DNA of 64,000 bases from assembly GCA_031769625.1 (NCBI GenBank), contig JAUIMM010000121.1, forward strand, positions 10,931,501-10,995,500, written 5' to 3'. This DNA comes from Taudactylus pleione. Lineage: Eukaryota > Chordata > Amphibia > Anura > Myobatrachidae. The notes under the pieces are model-generated. The model saw nothing but the letters and a program-made list of their open reading frames with translations, searched no databases and was not told where the DNA came from. The first letter of the stretch is position 1; every line of letters begins with the position of its first letter. Shown here piece after piece: positions 1 to 10,572 of the stretch. A program made the position numbers and the translations under genes.

Positions 1-1489
1 AGCTAACATACAGGTGAGAAACATATGGTAAATTATTTTAATGTATGGATATTGTTGGAAAGTTGGCATCAGTGTTGGCACAATGTTGACTCATAGCTTT
101 GGGGTCAGGACCCTAGCTGTATGTAGGCTGTATGTTCTTCTCCTGGTGCTACAGTTTCTTCCTACACTCCAAAAAGATATTGGTAGGGTAATTAGATTCT
201 GACAAAATTAACCCTTCTAAGCTCCAATGAGGATGTCGATGACAAATATTCTCTGTACAGCAGTGTGTAAAACTTTTTATATATAAATAATAATAAAATA
301 ATACTGTATTTTGATCTCATCCACCACTCTATTTACCATAGGATAGAAAAGACTGTATTCACCATATAGGTGTAAGGAGGCCCAAGACCTAGGTAGCACT
401 GATTTGTAGGCAGGCAGTGCATACACTGCATTGCAGGCAGTAATGGAAAACCTGACAGGGTTAGGGCTGGCGGCAGACAAGCAGAAATGGTTTAACAGGC
501 TTTATCAATTCTGGCAACAGACAAATATGTAATCCAGAAAATAGGCCATCAGGGGCAGGAAAAGTTAGAATAATTCAGTAAGCAAAACCGAGTCACAAAA
601 CAGATAAGACAGATTCATCTTACAGCAAGGCAGGAAACTATCACCGTACAGGAGGAGAGGAAACAAAACTGTTTAAACTGACCAATGGGATGTGATGGAT
701 AAACTCTAGTTCCCTCTAGTAAATAACCAGCAGCGTTATGGAGGAAGTCAGCAGCCATTACCTAGCAATTGCTAGAACCACCGTCTAGGGTAGCCCTGTT
801 TATAGGGATACGCTTTACTTATTATACAGATACCCAAATGCATAGCTCAGTGCATTGTAAAGTCAAAGCAGTATTTATTACAAAATATGATACTAAATTG
901 TCTAAGTCATGCACTTATCTGCGTATGCACTATTCATAGGGTACAATGCTTCAGACAGCACTAACTGTCTATCTCCAGGAATTGTTTGACTTCCCATGCA
1001 TCAGTACCTTAGCATTTATGCCTCTTGTGTCTTTTCATGGCCGTGCATAGACATGATTTTGTTGGCACCGATCGCTTGCCTGTCCTCCTCAAAGTATCAC
1101 ACGGCCGGGAGATTTTGGTACGTACAATAAGGATAATTATTTGTAGATTATTATGTCTGTGTTTTCCAGCACTATAGTTAGAAAAGATGTGTCCCCATGT
1201 GTCAGGAGGATACAGGGATTGGCCATAAGTAAAAGAGCTCTCAGTTTCCTCTATGCCAGTTTCCCCTCTGCCTGCTGAGAGAACTTACTGCACAGTGGTC
1301 TGACTGGCACGAGGATTGCAGAGTCTCAAGTGCTGGTACTAAAGGGGCTGTTAATCTGCTATTCCCATCACTTTGCACCATCGGATGTTGGTTGTAGTGA
1401 CGTTTTGTAATGTAAAAAATACCATGTTAGAATTTTAAATAATTCACTGAAAACATAAAATAATTAAATGTGAATGTTTGCTGCTTCAG
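1..1489. other. Intron of CFAP65-like gene, 5' edge of window
   Basis: No coding exon could be supported here. About 118-215 matches, in reverse orientation, the repeat seen at 6836-7010: the 'cctacactccaaaaagata' and 'acaaaattaaccct' segments correspond to 'ggagtgagggagg' and 'agggttaattttgt' there. The rest is unremarkable AT-rich sequence. Gene exons upstream of 1490 must lie outside the window. Confidence 0.5.
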
Positions 1490-1600
1490 CTAAATTTCAT
1501 TGGAGTCACAGTAGGGAAGGAGCAACGCTACGTACATTTTACCTCCACAAAACACCGCTTTACGCCTGTGGCCATTGGCAGCTCCAGTCCTTCAAAACAG
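1490..1600 (+). CDS. CFAP65: CFAP65-like exon a (37 codons, phase 0-0)
   Basis: First visible coding exon of the host gene, probably cilia and flagella associated protein 65 (CCDC108). This axonemal protein of motile cilia and sperm flagella is built from repeated ASH/MSP-like beta-sandwich domains. The peptide starts [12 protein letters not shown], the beta-strand style of an ASH repeat. The acceptor is tgctgcttcag. The donor after ...aaacag is GCAAGT, the standard GC-AG donor form, and no GT donor in the right phase is nearby. The next exon also starts in phase 0, which supports the boundary. The name is from recollection of the family, not a search; DLEC1 or another CFAP paralogue is the alternative. 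Confidence 0.7.
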
Positions 1601-1923
1601 GCAAGTTATTTGTCATCGTGTCCTCTCACTACTAACTTCTGTGATTCCTTGATTTATTTCCCCATCTGGGCAATGTATAAATCATTTTATACTAATCCCC
1701 CCATTCTTAATCTAGATGACATGTTATTCCTCATTTCATTTATTACGGACTGTGTCTATGTGAGTTTGGTTGGAACTCAGTCTCCACAGACCACCGGTGT
1801 TGGCCAGTAATTAAAATCTTTTCAGCTGATTGGTGACTGCGATTGATATATGTATGGTCATCTGCTGACCATGGTAACAGAGTCACATGAGATGTTGACA
1901 TTATCCATATCGCATTACACTAC

Positions 1924-2095
1924 AGGGTAGATGTATGAAGCAGTGAATAGAGTGGAGAAGTGTGCCAGTGGAGAAGTTGCCCATGGCAACCAATCAGTTT
2001 TGATGTTGCATTTATGAAGTACTTTCTATAAAATGATAAGTTGAATCTGTTTGGTTGCCACTATTTTCACTGCTTCAAGTTCATACATCTACCCT
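1924..2095. mobile_element. MITE with imperfect TIRs (frog 'gttgcccatggcaacc' family)
   Basis: The left end agggtagatgtatgaagcag is mirrored by a right end ending ctgcttcaagttcatacatctaccct. Internal gttgcccatggcaaccaatcag and tttggttgcc are inverted relatives. Flanks suggest a TA target. Related copies are at 7323-7464 and 12839-13006. Confidence 0.65.
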
Positions 2096-2615
2096 ATGTT
2101 TTTTATTGCTCTTGCTTTTCATTAAAGAATAACTCCACTGAAAAGTGAAAATGTAGCTTTGGGTGGCCTTCATTAAGATAAGATCATAATAATATACTTA
2201 CTGTTGGCACAGTGTTTCCACAATCCAGCGTTTAGCCCCAATCTAATAGTCTAGTACTGCACTCCCTGCCCTTGCTAAGGTGGACCCTATTTAAGTAGGC
2301 TGAGCATGTGTTGATGTTCACTCCCTATCCACTCATGACCTTCCCTTTTTCATGAATGAGAAGATTACAAAGAAGGCAATCTGTAGCCAGAGAGAGATCT
2401 GCAGTGCTGGGCCATTGGATCATGGAAATGCCAGATAATGGTGATGTCTGACTGTGGCAATGCCACACTGGAGGGAAGTAGTATAACTTCAATGCATGAA
2501 CTGTATCCAAAACTAAATTATTAGATTGAGTGGAATTCTTCCTTAGCCAGATCTAGTGTTACTGCTGCTCCAGATTTCCCCTTTATAAGCCACTTACAAC
2601 CCTTTTTATCCCTAA

Positions 2616-2828
2616 AGCTGCATACACACACAACGATTTTGTTACCAACGATTTTATGAACAATTTTCTGTCAGATTATGTGTCAGATTTTTTAAAGTGT
2701 AAGTGCAAGTCTGACTGAACTACAAACGTTAACGCGCATGAACGATAATCGTTCATCGTTTGACTCAGAAAGCGAACGATTTTCTTCAAACGATTATCGG
2801 CACAAAATCGTTGTGTGTGTATGCAGCT
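2616..2828. mobile_element. MITE with perfect ~29-bp TIRs
   Basis: The sequence 2614-2642 (aaagctgcatacacacacaa...) is exactly reverse-complementary to 2802-2830. The interior is also rich in self-complementary 'aacgatt/aatcgtt' words. If the element is AAGCTGC...GCAGCTT, it is flanked by TA on both sides, suggesting a Tc1/mariner-type target. It lies in the intron before exon b. Confidence 0.75.
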
Positions 2829-2941
2829 TTACTGTTAACTAGATAGACCCTATGTTAATTTTGTACTTGTTCCATTGTTATTAATCTTCTAGACCCTATA
2901 TTATTCCATTGTAATGATTATGTTGCCTTTTATTTTTCTAG

Positions 2942-3133
2942 ATCTATGAACTGTTTAATGGGGGGTCTGTAGCTGTAATCTATGAGATTAATTTGGAGCC
3001 GCTGAGAGTGATCCAGGAACAGAACTATCACCACCCCATATTTCAGTGTCTGAACCCCAGAGGGGAAATATTACCAGGGTCAACTGCTTTTGTGGAATGG
3101 ATCTTCTCACCACTGGAGGCGAAAACCTATTCA
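2942..3133 (+). CDS. CFAP65: CFAP65-like exon b (64 codons, phase 0-0)
   Basis: The exon lies between tttatttttctag and the donor gtaatg and encodes an open 64-residue segment starting IYELFNGGSVAVIYEI and ending FSPLEAKTYS. The pattern of short hydrophobic beta strands with a late 'W-x-F-S-P-L-E-A-K-x-Y' is typical of ASH/MSP-type domains, where the last strands read 'f.P.e.k.Y...vpi'. It continues directly into the 'VTVPVQILGG' strand of exon c across an 85-bp intron. Confidence 0.75.
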
Positions 3134-3218
3134 GTAATGACTCCTACACTTACAGCATTTCCTATTATACTATCCACTACTCATTACCTGCTACTGATCA
3201 CATTACTCTCACATGTAG

Positions 3219-3365
3219 GTGACCGTCCCTGTACAGATCTTAGGAGGAGACTCTGCTCTCATCACCTTTGAAGGGGTCGGCTATGAGCGTAGTGTACTGG
3301 GGGATACGGCCATTTTTGATGTTTTCCCATTGGCAGAGGTGCCGAGGCTCAGTATTCCTGGACAG
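3219..3365 (+). CDS. CFAP65: CFAP65-like exon c (49 codons, phase 0-0)
   Basis: The acceptor is ctcacatgtag and the donor is gtgagg. The peptide runs from VTVPVQILGGDSALITFEG to RLSIPGQ. 'V-x-V-P-V-Q-I-x-G-G' followed by 'I-T-F-E-G-x-G-Y' is the closing strand pair of an ASH-type domain; the next domain begins in exon d. The 85-bp intron before it is unusually short for this repeat-rich gene. Confidence 0.78.
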
Positions 3366-4289
3366 GTGAGGGTGTTTCATATACTTTGTTCTCATTAACA
3401 GATAGGAATATATTGACAATTCCATAATAGTTCTCTAGTGTCACTATCAAACCAAGTTCATTTACTACAGATAGCTCATCACTGTACTATATGCCACTGT
3501 TAATTGTTAACATTGCTGCATTACAGCGCTGAGACCTCTCAGGTCATACTTGCCTACTGTCCCAGACTCCCATTTTTGGGATCAGATAACCCCCCCTCCC
3601 CCCCGGATTAGCTAGGAATGGCGTGAACATGGGTCTAATGCCAGGATGCATTCGTATGTATTTTAGAATCCTTTGTTTCTTTTAATGAATTGGAAATATA
3701 TTTCTTAATTTGAATAGTGGGATCAGTGGTTATATTCACTTGTGAGTCACAAACTATTCCTGAAACACAGACCACATGTCCTAACAGTACAGTACTTACT
3801 ATGTTAGGCCCAAAATATTGGCTTTCATGGGAATCATGGAGCTCGTAATAAAGACAAGATACATTTGTCATATCAGCTTCACTTTAGGATACATTGCCAC
3901 CTATCCTTTGTCTGTTTGCACACTACTTTGTCAGTTTTAGCACCTGTACCTCAGCTTTAAGTTTGTGTCAATAATTTAAACCGGAACTAGAATGAATTTA
4001 AAAATTATGAACAAAACTTTATTTCCATTTATAATGGCATAATTTATATTCCATATCTTCAGTAGATTTGAATGCCATTTCTAATTTCCTGGAACTGTGA
4101 TACACAAATGTGTCCCATACTGCCTGAGAGTCATTTATACTCCTGCTGGGATTATGTAGAAGACTATGGAAAACATTTGGGGACATACATGAAAACAGTT
4201 CCACAGGTAATTGTGTGGAATTGGTGGTGTCACCCACAGCAACCAATCAGATGCTTGCTTTCATTTTTGAAACTACTGAAAAATTACAA
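3366..4289. other. Intronic sequence without recognised gene
   Basis: No exon is supported. A short C-run is present at 3590-3604. Nothing else stands out. Confidence 0.4.
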
Positions 4290-4889
4290 CTAAAATCTGA
4301 TTGCTTGCAATGAATGGTATTTCTTTGTGTTCATACAATTACCTGTAGAAGGCCTTTCATAGATGTTCCCCACTTTGTGCATTGTAATAGTATTGTCACA
4401 AACCGTGCCCCAAACCCCTGCATCTTCCCATACGTCTGTGCCATCGCTGTCCGCTGTGCCGTCCGCCTGCTGCTCCTGTGATTTCTGATGTGGGGCCTCT
4501 GCTTGTGGATCGTCCACAGCATCCCCACTGTTGCCTGTGTCCCTCTGCTGCAGATCCATGCGCGCATGATGGCGCAGTATACAAGTTTTCCGGAACATGG
4601 GCCCAGCCATCTTGGGCCAGGTCAGGTGATACTCGTGCATCCAGGCAGCAGCAGTCTCAAGTTGCTTCAGCCAATCCGCTTCAGCCTGAAAGTATAAAAG
4701 ACCTACCTGTAACACATGCTGGTTGCCAGTGCAACAATGTCCATTGCTGCTGCATGACTTATGTTCCTGAGCTTCTGGTGTGAAACCTATGCTCCCCTGC
4801 ATAGCAAGGCTGATTCCCAGATCTTGACCTATGTTCCTGAGTTTCCTATGTGTTACCAGTGCTACCCAGCACAGCGAGTCAAATTTCAA
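4290..4889 (-). other. 199-codon open frame of unknown origin, probably repeat-derived
   Basis: The longest non-viral open frame in the window, on the strand opposite to the host gene. The peptide is Gln-, His- and Asp-rich ('HHARMDLQQRDTGNSGDAVD') with 'LTWPKMAGPMF' upstream. I recognise no domain. Local GC content is higher than the surroundings, and the 4760-5730 region around it looks like a repeat interrupted by a Harbinger MITE. It could be transposon-derived or simply open by composition. Confidence 0.25.
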
Positions 4890-4996
4890 GTTCTACAAGT
4901 TCAATCCTTATTAATCCAGTCCGGAGTAAAATTCCAAGTTCTTCAAGTTCAATCCTCGTTACTCCAGCCCGGAGTCAAATTCTAAGTTCTAATTTA

Positions 4997-5471
4997 GGGC
5001 CTCATTCAGAGGCGGTCGGAGGATGCAAGTGGTCGCTCAGAAACGCCCGCCTCTGTTGCGGTCGTTAGGCTGTGGGTTAACACCCACAGCTCTAACGACC
5101 GGTCCGGTGATGGTCAGAGACCATCGGGGCTTACGACGAGACCCTAGGGTAGGGTCTCCCTTGTCGTAAGCTCCGGAGAGCTTCTGGCTCCACTAGTGAT
5201 GTCAGTGGGGCCTCCCCCAAATGGCAGGCGTTCCCATAGGGACGCCTCCGTTTGGGCTGCCACCCCCCCGGCCCGCCTTCCAAACGGGGCGAGCTGTCAA
5301 TCAACATCGACAGCTCGCCCCCTTTGGATCGAGACCCGCTACGACCGGCGCTGTCGGTCGTAGCGGGTCTCACGCATGTGTACGATGGCGCCGTCGTGCG
5401 CATGCTCTGTGGGGGGGCCATTGACCCAGTCCGAGCGCATCGGCGCTAACGACCGGGTCTGAATGACCCCC
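4997..5471. mobile_element. Harbinger-type MITE, GC-rich, TSD TTA
   Basis: The ends GGGCCTCATTCAGA and TCTGAATGACCCCC form a near-perfect TIR. TTA flanks both sides (4994-4996 and 5472-5474), the 3-bp target of PIF/Harbinger elements. The 475-bp interior is strikingly GC-rich and made of successive inverted repeats, such as cgctacgaccg/cggtcgtagcg around 5337-5370 and tgtgggtt/aacccaca at 5070-5090. Confidence 0.8.
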
Positions 5472-5747
5472 TTAGTTCCAAGTCTACAGTTTCTTCCTAC
5501 AGTTCCTTTTCCAAGTTCAGTGACTATCCAGAGACTTTGTCCTACAGTCTTATTCAACATCTTCTAGTTGCATTATCTCTGGACCTTAGGATATCATCTT
5601 ATATCACAGTCTCCTTTATTACTGTATGAGCAGAAACTACATTAAACCGTCCAGTTGCAAACTACCTATTGGTTCAGGTGTCTCTGTCTTACAACCCAGT
5701 TCGGGTACACAACTCCAAGTTCCTCAGTCCGTGACAGGTATAGAACA

Positions 5748-5950
5748 CAGGTTCTCAAACTCGGTCCTCATGACCCCAAACAGTGCATGTTTTCCAGGTC
5801 TCCTCACAGAATCACAAGTAAAATAATTAGCTCCACCTGTGGATCTTTTAAAATGTGTCAGTGAGTAATGAATACACCTGTGCACCAGCTGGGTGACCTG
5901 GAAAACGTGACCTGTGTGGGGTCCTGAGGACCGAGTTTTTAGAACCACTG
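5748..5950. mobile_element. hAT-type MITE flanked by 10-bp repeat gtatagaaca
   Basis: The ends caggttctcaaactcggtcc and ggaccgagtttttagaaccactg are inverted. gtatagaaca occurs on both sides (5738-5747 and 5951-5960). hAT elements make 8-bp TSDs, and the exact end may be off by one or two bases. It sits 32 bp from exon d, close to its acceptor. Confidence 0.8.
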
Positions 5951-5982
5951 GTATAGAACATTATTCTTGTTTCCTCCTACAG

Positions 5983-6126
5983 ATTCCTCACTTGACCCAG
6001 CAGAAATTGGCATTTGGAGATATCCCTACCTTCTGCAAGTCCAGCCGTCTGCTGTTCCTGAACAACACCTCTGATCTTGAGGCCATGTTCTTCACTTGGT
6101 ATGCAGGGTCATCCAATGCCAGCGAG
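5983..6126 (+). CDS. CFAP65: CFAP65-like exon d (48 codons, phase 0-0)
   Basis: The acceptor is gtttcctcctacag and the donor is gtgagt. The peptide starts IPHLTQQKLAFGDIPTFCKS and contains 'LLFLNNTSDLEAMFFTWYAG', an ASH/MSP-like first half: 'l.FG.ip....s.r.l.l.N.s...a.F.W'. Phase continues from exon c and into exon e. The preceding intron is packed with repeats, including a Harbinger MITE and a hAT MITE. Confidence 0.78.
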
Positions 6127-6454
6127 GTGAGTAGAACTGCCAGCACACATAATATACGCTGTGTACAACATGGCAGTGCATGCTGTGACTTCTACATTGA
6201 CAGCAACTGGAGAGCAGAAGCCTACTGGCTAAATATTTTTATCTATTGCATATTGAAATTATATTGGCTGTTTGTAGATGACTTTGGAAGAAATTACGCT
6301 CTGTACACTCACAAGTCTTCATTAATCTCAGAGGTAAAATGAATGTTAGCCAGGTCCTCAGAAAGTAAAACTGCTTCTCTGCACAATTTTAACACAGAAA
6401 CAATAACCCCCTGTAGACAAATGTGCGATTTATTGGGATCCTCTTTATTTCCAG

Positions 6455-6571
6455 ACGCTTCAGGTCTCCCCTTTATCAGGTGTAGTGCGACCAGGTGAGA
6501 GCACCAGTGTTGTGGTTAGTCTGCAATCTGGAGAACAAGCCTCGTTCTATACCCTGGAGCTGGTGTGTGAG
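6455..6571 (+). CDS. CFAP65: CFAP65-like exon e (39 codons, phase 0-0)
   Basis: The acceptor is ctttatttccag and the donor is gtgggt. The segment includes 'VSPLSGVVRPGESTSVVVSL' and ends LELVCE. 'SP.sG.v.Pg.s..v.v.l' is the second half of an MSP-like fold and pairs with exon d to make one domain. It is followed by a 70-bp intron. Confidence 0.78.
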
Positions 6572-6641
6572 GTGGGTATTGAATCTTTGTATGGCGCACA
6601 AAACTTGTAGCGTGTAATTGCAATGTCTCATGTCCTGTCAG

Positions 6642-6767
6642 ATATTCATGGAGAAAGCACTGGCTGAGTATGAGCAAGATCTTCGAGAGTGGGAGGAAGA
6701 AGAAGAACGCCAGTCAGTGGAGTTTACAATCAATGAACCAGTCTCAGAGAAGAGAGCTCAAAGGGTG
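6642..6767 (+). CDS. CFAP65: CFAP65-like exon f, start of coiled-coil segment (42 codons)
   Basis: The acceptor is catgtcctgtcag and the donor is gtatgt. The peptide starts IFMEKALAEYEQDLREWEE and continues with 'EEERQSVEFTINEP'. This is a highly charged, heptad-like helix, as expected for the coiled-coil stretch after the last MSP domain in CFAP65. This segment contributed most to my family call. The following intron is 7.6 kb and repeat-rich. Confidence 0.78.
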
Positions 6768-6835
6768 GTATGTCTGCCTTATCATATTATGTGGGCACTA
6801 TTGTATTATTATCGTGTGGAGTTTATAAGTTATTA

Positions 6836-7010
6836 CCAGTTATTTATATAGCGCATACATATTACGCAGCGCTTTACATCAGTCCCTGCCCGAGTGGAGC
6901 TTACAATCTATATTCCCTATCACATGCACACACACATACTAACTAGGGTTAATTTTGTTGGGAGCTAATTAACCTACCAGTGTATTTTTGGAGTGAGGGA
7001 GGAAATCAGT
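6836..7010 (+). repeat. Frog-type 'tatatagcgc...gcgctttaca' repeat, fragment
   Basis: ttatttatatagcgcatacatattacgcagcgctttaca is followed by agcttacaatctatattccct and cctaccagtgtatttttgga. I know this word order from anuran genomes. A 60-bp relative interrupts the L2 element at 52608-52668, and a reverse copy is at about 118-215. Confidence 0.6.
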
Positions 7011-7322
7011 GCTTTGAGGCATTAATGATAACCATTACACCGTCTGTGCTGCCCACAGATGTAAGTTCTGTTTGTCTCTCACAGGCAAAAAAAAACATAT
7101 TTATTAATTAATTTTAGTGTCTATGTTGTGAATGATTAAACGTACACTGTAAAATGCTGCATAATATGTTGCTGCTGTATAAAATGGGATTGTTGCACTC
7201 ATTTTACATTGTTTTATTCTAGTCCATTTGGGACACTGGAATTGTGGGGTATAGAGGTATATAAGAGCTTGGGAACTTTAAAAAAAAAAATTATGAAATA
7301 CATATCTCTCTCTATGTATCAT

Positions 7323-7464
7323 GCAGTGTAAAGAGTGGAGAAGTTGCCCATAGCAACCAATAAGCTTTGAGGAATCATTTATTAAGTACATTCTATAAGT
7401 AGAATAGGTAGAAGATTCTATGGGCAAACTCTCCACTTGTCTTCTTCACTACTCTTTACACTGC
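7323..7464. mobile_element. MITE, 'gttgcccatagcaacc' family
   Basis: gcagtgtaaagagtggagaa at the left is matched by cttcactactctttacactgc at the right. The interior gttgcccatagcaaccaata relates it to 1924-2095 and 12839-13006. Confidence 0.65.
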
Positions 7465-7623
7465 TTGGTACAGCTATGTCCTCATACACCAATCCTTTCT
7501 ATGCCACCTGGAGCAAGACACCAGACACGATTCCACACTGTGCACTTTTTCCTCAATTTTGCTACTACTTTTCCTTAACTTTGTTATTTTTAACAAAATT
7601 TTGCATCTTAGTTCGCATATTGG

Positions 7624-7878
7624 GCCTGATTCAGAGGTGTACGCTATGCCGATGTTCATGCAGTTGAGTGATTATCGCCGATTGCGCATGCATCACAGCC
7701 ACAATGTGCACACGCGGAAATTAAATTGAGATTGAGAATACGCTAGCCATGAGGATTTATTAGCAAGTGATTGACAGGGTGGGGAGAAAAATGCAGGCAT
7801 GTCAGACCATTTTCGGGGAGTATACCAACTGCCAGTTGTGAACCTGTACGCAGGAAACTTGGCTGCTGCTGGACAAGC
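7624..7878. mobile_element. Truncated Harbinger-type MITE
   Basis: It starts gggcctgattcagaggtgta, like the complete copy at 58574-59092. It shares the internal words gcgcatgcatc, gtgattgacaggg and tgcaggcatgtc with that copy. No right TIR is seen; the copy stops just before the hAT element at 7887. Confidence 0.55.
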
Positions 7879-7886
7879 CCCTCTTT

Positions 7887-8844
7887 CAGGGCTGTCTTAA
7901 CAGCAGTGTGGGCCCTGGGCAAAGCTACCCACCCATTGTGTCCCCAGTAGTATGCCCCTTATATAGTGCCCCCAGTAGTAATTCCCCCAATGCAGTTTCC
8001 CCAGTAGTGGTACCCCCTATGCAATGCCCCTTATATAGTGCCCCCAGCAGTAGACTCCCATGCAGTGTCCCCAATAGTGGTACCCCTTATGCAGTGCCCT
8101 TTAAATAGTGGCCCCAGTTGTAGTCTCCCCCTATGCAGTACCCCCAGTATTGCCATTTATATATAGCCCCCAGTAGTGGTCCCCCGATACTGAGCCCCCA
8201 GTGGTAGTCCCCCTCTATGCAGTGCCCCTAGTAGTAGTCCCCTCCCCTTGTAGTTCCCTTAGTAGTTGTCCCCCCCTTGCCCCTTGTAATGCCCCTAGTA
8301 GTTGTCCCCCCCTTGTAGTGCCCCCAATAGTAGTCCCCCCTTGTATTGCTCCCAGTAGTGGAACCCCCTTGTAGTGCCCCCAGTAGTGGTCCACCCCCCC
8401 AGTAGACAAATAAAAAATAAACACTTACCTGAATCCCCGCCGCCGCCATCCGCTCCTCCGTCCGTCCTTCCGGGCCGCTCTGCATTATGGGAGAGATGTC
8501 ATGACGTCTCTCCCTTTACCCACTGCGGGAGCCGGACGATGCCCGGCTCCGGCAGTGGGCGCAGTGATGAGAGTCTGACGGACTCTCATCGGCTGCTAAA
8601 GCAAACACACAGCTGTGTCACAGAGACACAGACTGCCCGCGACTGCGTACCAGGGGAAGGGGGGGGGGTTCGCTCGTCACGGGGGGGGGGGGGGGGGGGT
8701 CGACAACTACTAGCATAGACTAGTGCTTTGAAATAAAATGAAAAAATTTAGTAACAGGTAGCGGATGCAGGGGGCTGGAGGGCCCCTTGAAGCTTTGGGC
8801 CCTTGGGCAACTGCACTAAAAGCCCAATGGAAGAGACGGCCCTG
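7887..8844. mobile_element. hAT-type element with perfect 8-bp TSD ccctcttt
   Basis: The ends cagggctgtct and agacggccctg are inverted, with ccctcttt on both sides (7879-7886 and 8845-8852). Inside, 7950-8400 is an irregular minisatellite built on 'gtagt-g/c-ccccca' units, followed by a GC-rich block (8440-8690) and long G runs around 8660-8700. No transposase is visible, so it is non-autonomous. Confidence 0.8.
7950..8400 (+). repeat. Irregular minisatellite of 'cccccagtagt' units
   Basis: Units such as gtgcccccagtagt, gtagtcccccc and gtagtggtacccc recur about every 20-40 bp. The array lies wholly inside the hAT element at 7887-8844, so it probably amplified within that element. Confidence 0.75.
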
Positions 8845-8852
8845 CCCTCTTT

Positions 8853-9509
8853 TGAGCATTATAGAAGAAAAAACTGTGTTACAGGTACCAGTATTTCATT
8901 TAAATAGATCTTCAGCAGTGTGACCACATCCAGGAGAAAATACTCCTTTTACGGAGATCCATTCTTGGTTCAAATGGAATTTGGATACTATCTTTGGTTG
9001 AAAAGATGAATTCGTCCTCAGGAGGGTTCTCTCACTATGAAAAATAATAAAGGAGGATCTGCAAGAAAGAGCACCCAATTCTTCAACCCTCCTAGCTGAG
9101 GAAAATTGCTCATATTTTATGACATAGGAATTTAAGATCCACGGACTATAAAAGGTTCAAATGGCGAATGTTCTAATACTGACATGACAAAATTCAGATC
9201 CCATAGTGGAATGTAAGGAGGCTGCATATGTCATACTCCTTGCAAGAATGTCTGAATGTCCAGAAGTAGTTCCATTCTTCTTTGTAAAAAGACTGAGAGC
9301 AGAACTAAATAGAGAGCAGAAACAGAAAATAGCCCACACCTGTCCATGAAATAGCTTTTGAGTTGATAGTCCCATTACTTTTGGCCCCTTAAAAAGTGGG
9401 AGGCACATATAGAAACCGTTGTAATTCCTACACCATTCACCTGATTTGGATGTAATTACCCTCAAATTAAATCTGAAAGTCTGCAGTTAAAGCAAATCTT
9501 GTTTGTTTC
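8853..9509. other. Intronic sequence, nothing recognised
   Basis: No splice-bounded exon or clear repeat structure was seen in this segment. Confidence 0.4.
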
Positions 9510-9517
9510 ATTTAAGC

Positions 9518-9674
9518 CAGGGGTCTTCAAACTTGGCCCTCCAGCTGCTGTGGAACTACACATCCCAGCATGCACTGCCACCTTTTTGATATAACAGCAT
9601 GCTAAAACTATGTGCAGTGCATGCTGGGATGTGTAGTTCCACAGCATCTGGAGGGCCAAGTTTGAAGACCCCTG
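9518..9674. mobile_element. hAT-type MITE, 157 bp, exact 8-bp TSD atttaagc
   Basis: caggggtcttcaaacttggc and gccaagtttgaagacccctg form an almost perfect palindrome with about 60-bp arms and a short loop. atttaagc is duplicated at 9510-9517 and 9675-9682. It is non-coding; the transcript would fold into a long hairpin. Confidence 0.85.
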
Positions 9675-9682
9675 ATTTAAGC

Positions 9683-10440
9683 CATTGTGGTGGTGAATAG
9701 AGGCCAAAATATGAAAATTCTGTCAATGTCCCAATATTTATGCACCTGACTGTACATCTACCTATCCTACTCACACATACTTACCTGTTGCCAGCTGATC
9801 TGTCCCCTTCTCCAAGCAGAAATCCACTGGAAGTACATGGAAAAAGATTCCATACTAATCTCCTTTCTGGTGCGGCTCCCCGTAGCATCCCCATACTTGG
9901 CAAAATAAAAACACGACTGACCCGATCCATGGCAAACGTGTAAGTACAGTATATGTTGTTACATATACTTACACTACGCGAAATGACAGATGACTGGTGT
10001 CATCTGTATTTCCCACGGACCACTAGCCAATCAGCGGCTGCTTTACATGTAGCGGCCGCTTATTGGCTGAGACCCACATGTAACCAGCCAATGACCAGCC
10101 AAGGATTATACACCTCAGTCCATTGACTTATGTAGGCTTAAATAGCTGCTAAGTTCAGTGGTGCTAATGCTAGTCCCTGCTTTTGCGTGTAGCTGAATTT
10201 GCATTCCTATATGCTGCCTATTGATGAAGACTGGACTGGGTTTTGGACTTTGCTGTTTTTCTCTAGCCCTGACCTTGGCCTATATTACTTGGTTTTAGTT
10301 TTTGACTGCTGCCAGTCTTGGCCACGGAGTGTATACCAGTACTGTGTGTCTGCTGCCTGCCCTGACCCCTTAGTGTATACCAATATTACTTATCTGCTTT
10401 CAGCCTTAAACCCAAAAAACCCTGCAAATAAATGATGTAA
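9683..10440. other. Intronic sequence, nothing recognised
   Basis: No gene was found. Direct and inverted short words such as gcggctgc/gcggccgc occur near 10040-10060 but without clear element boundaries. Confidence 0.35.
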
Positions 10441-10469
10441 GATCTTATAAACTGTATATTAAGATTATA

Positions 10470-10472
<3 letters not shown>

Positions 10473-10505
<33 letters not shown>

Positions 10506-10532
10506 TAAATACACACATCTACATATACACAA

Positions 10533-10572
<40 letters not shown>

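Noticed and set aside
1601..1810. Continuation of the open frame past exon a
   Set aside because: The following peptide loses domain character and a good GC donor exists at 1601, so the extension is intron.
7908..8424. Several frames rich in Pro/Val or Gly/Thr
   Set aside because: Both strands of an irregular minisatellite in a hAT element.
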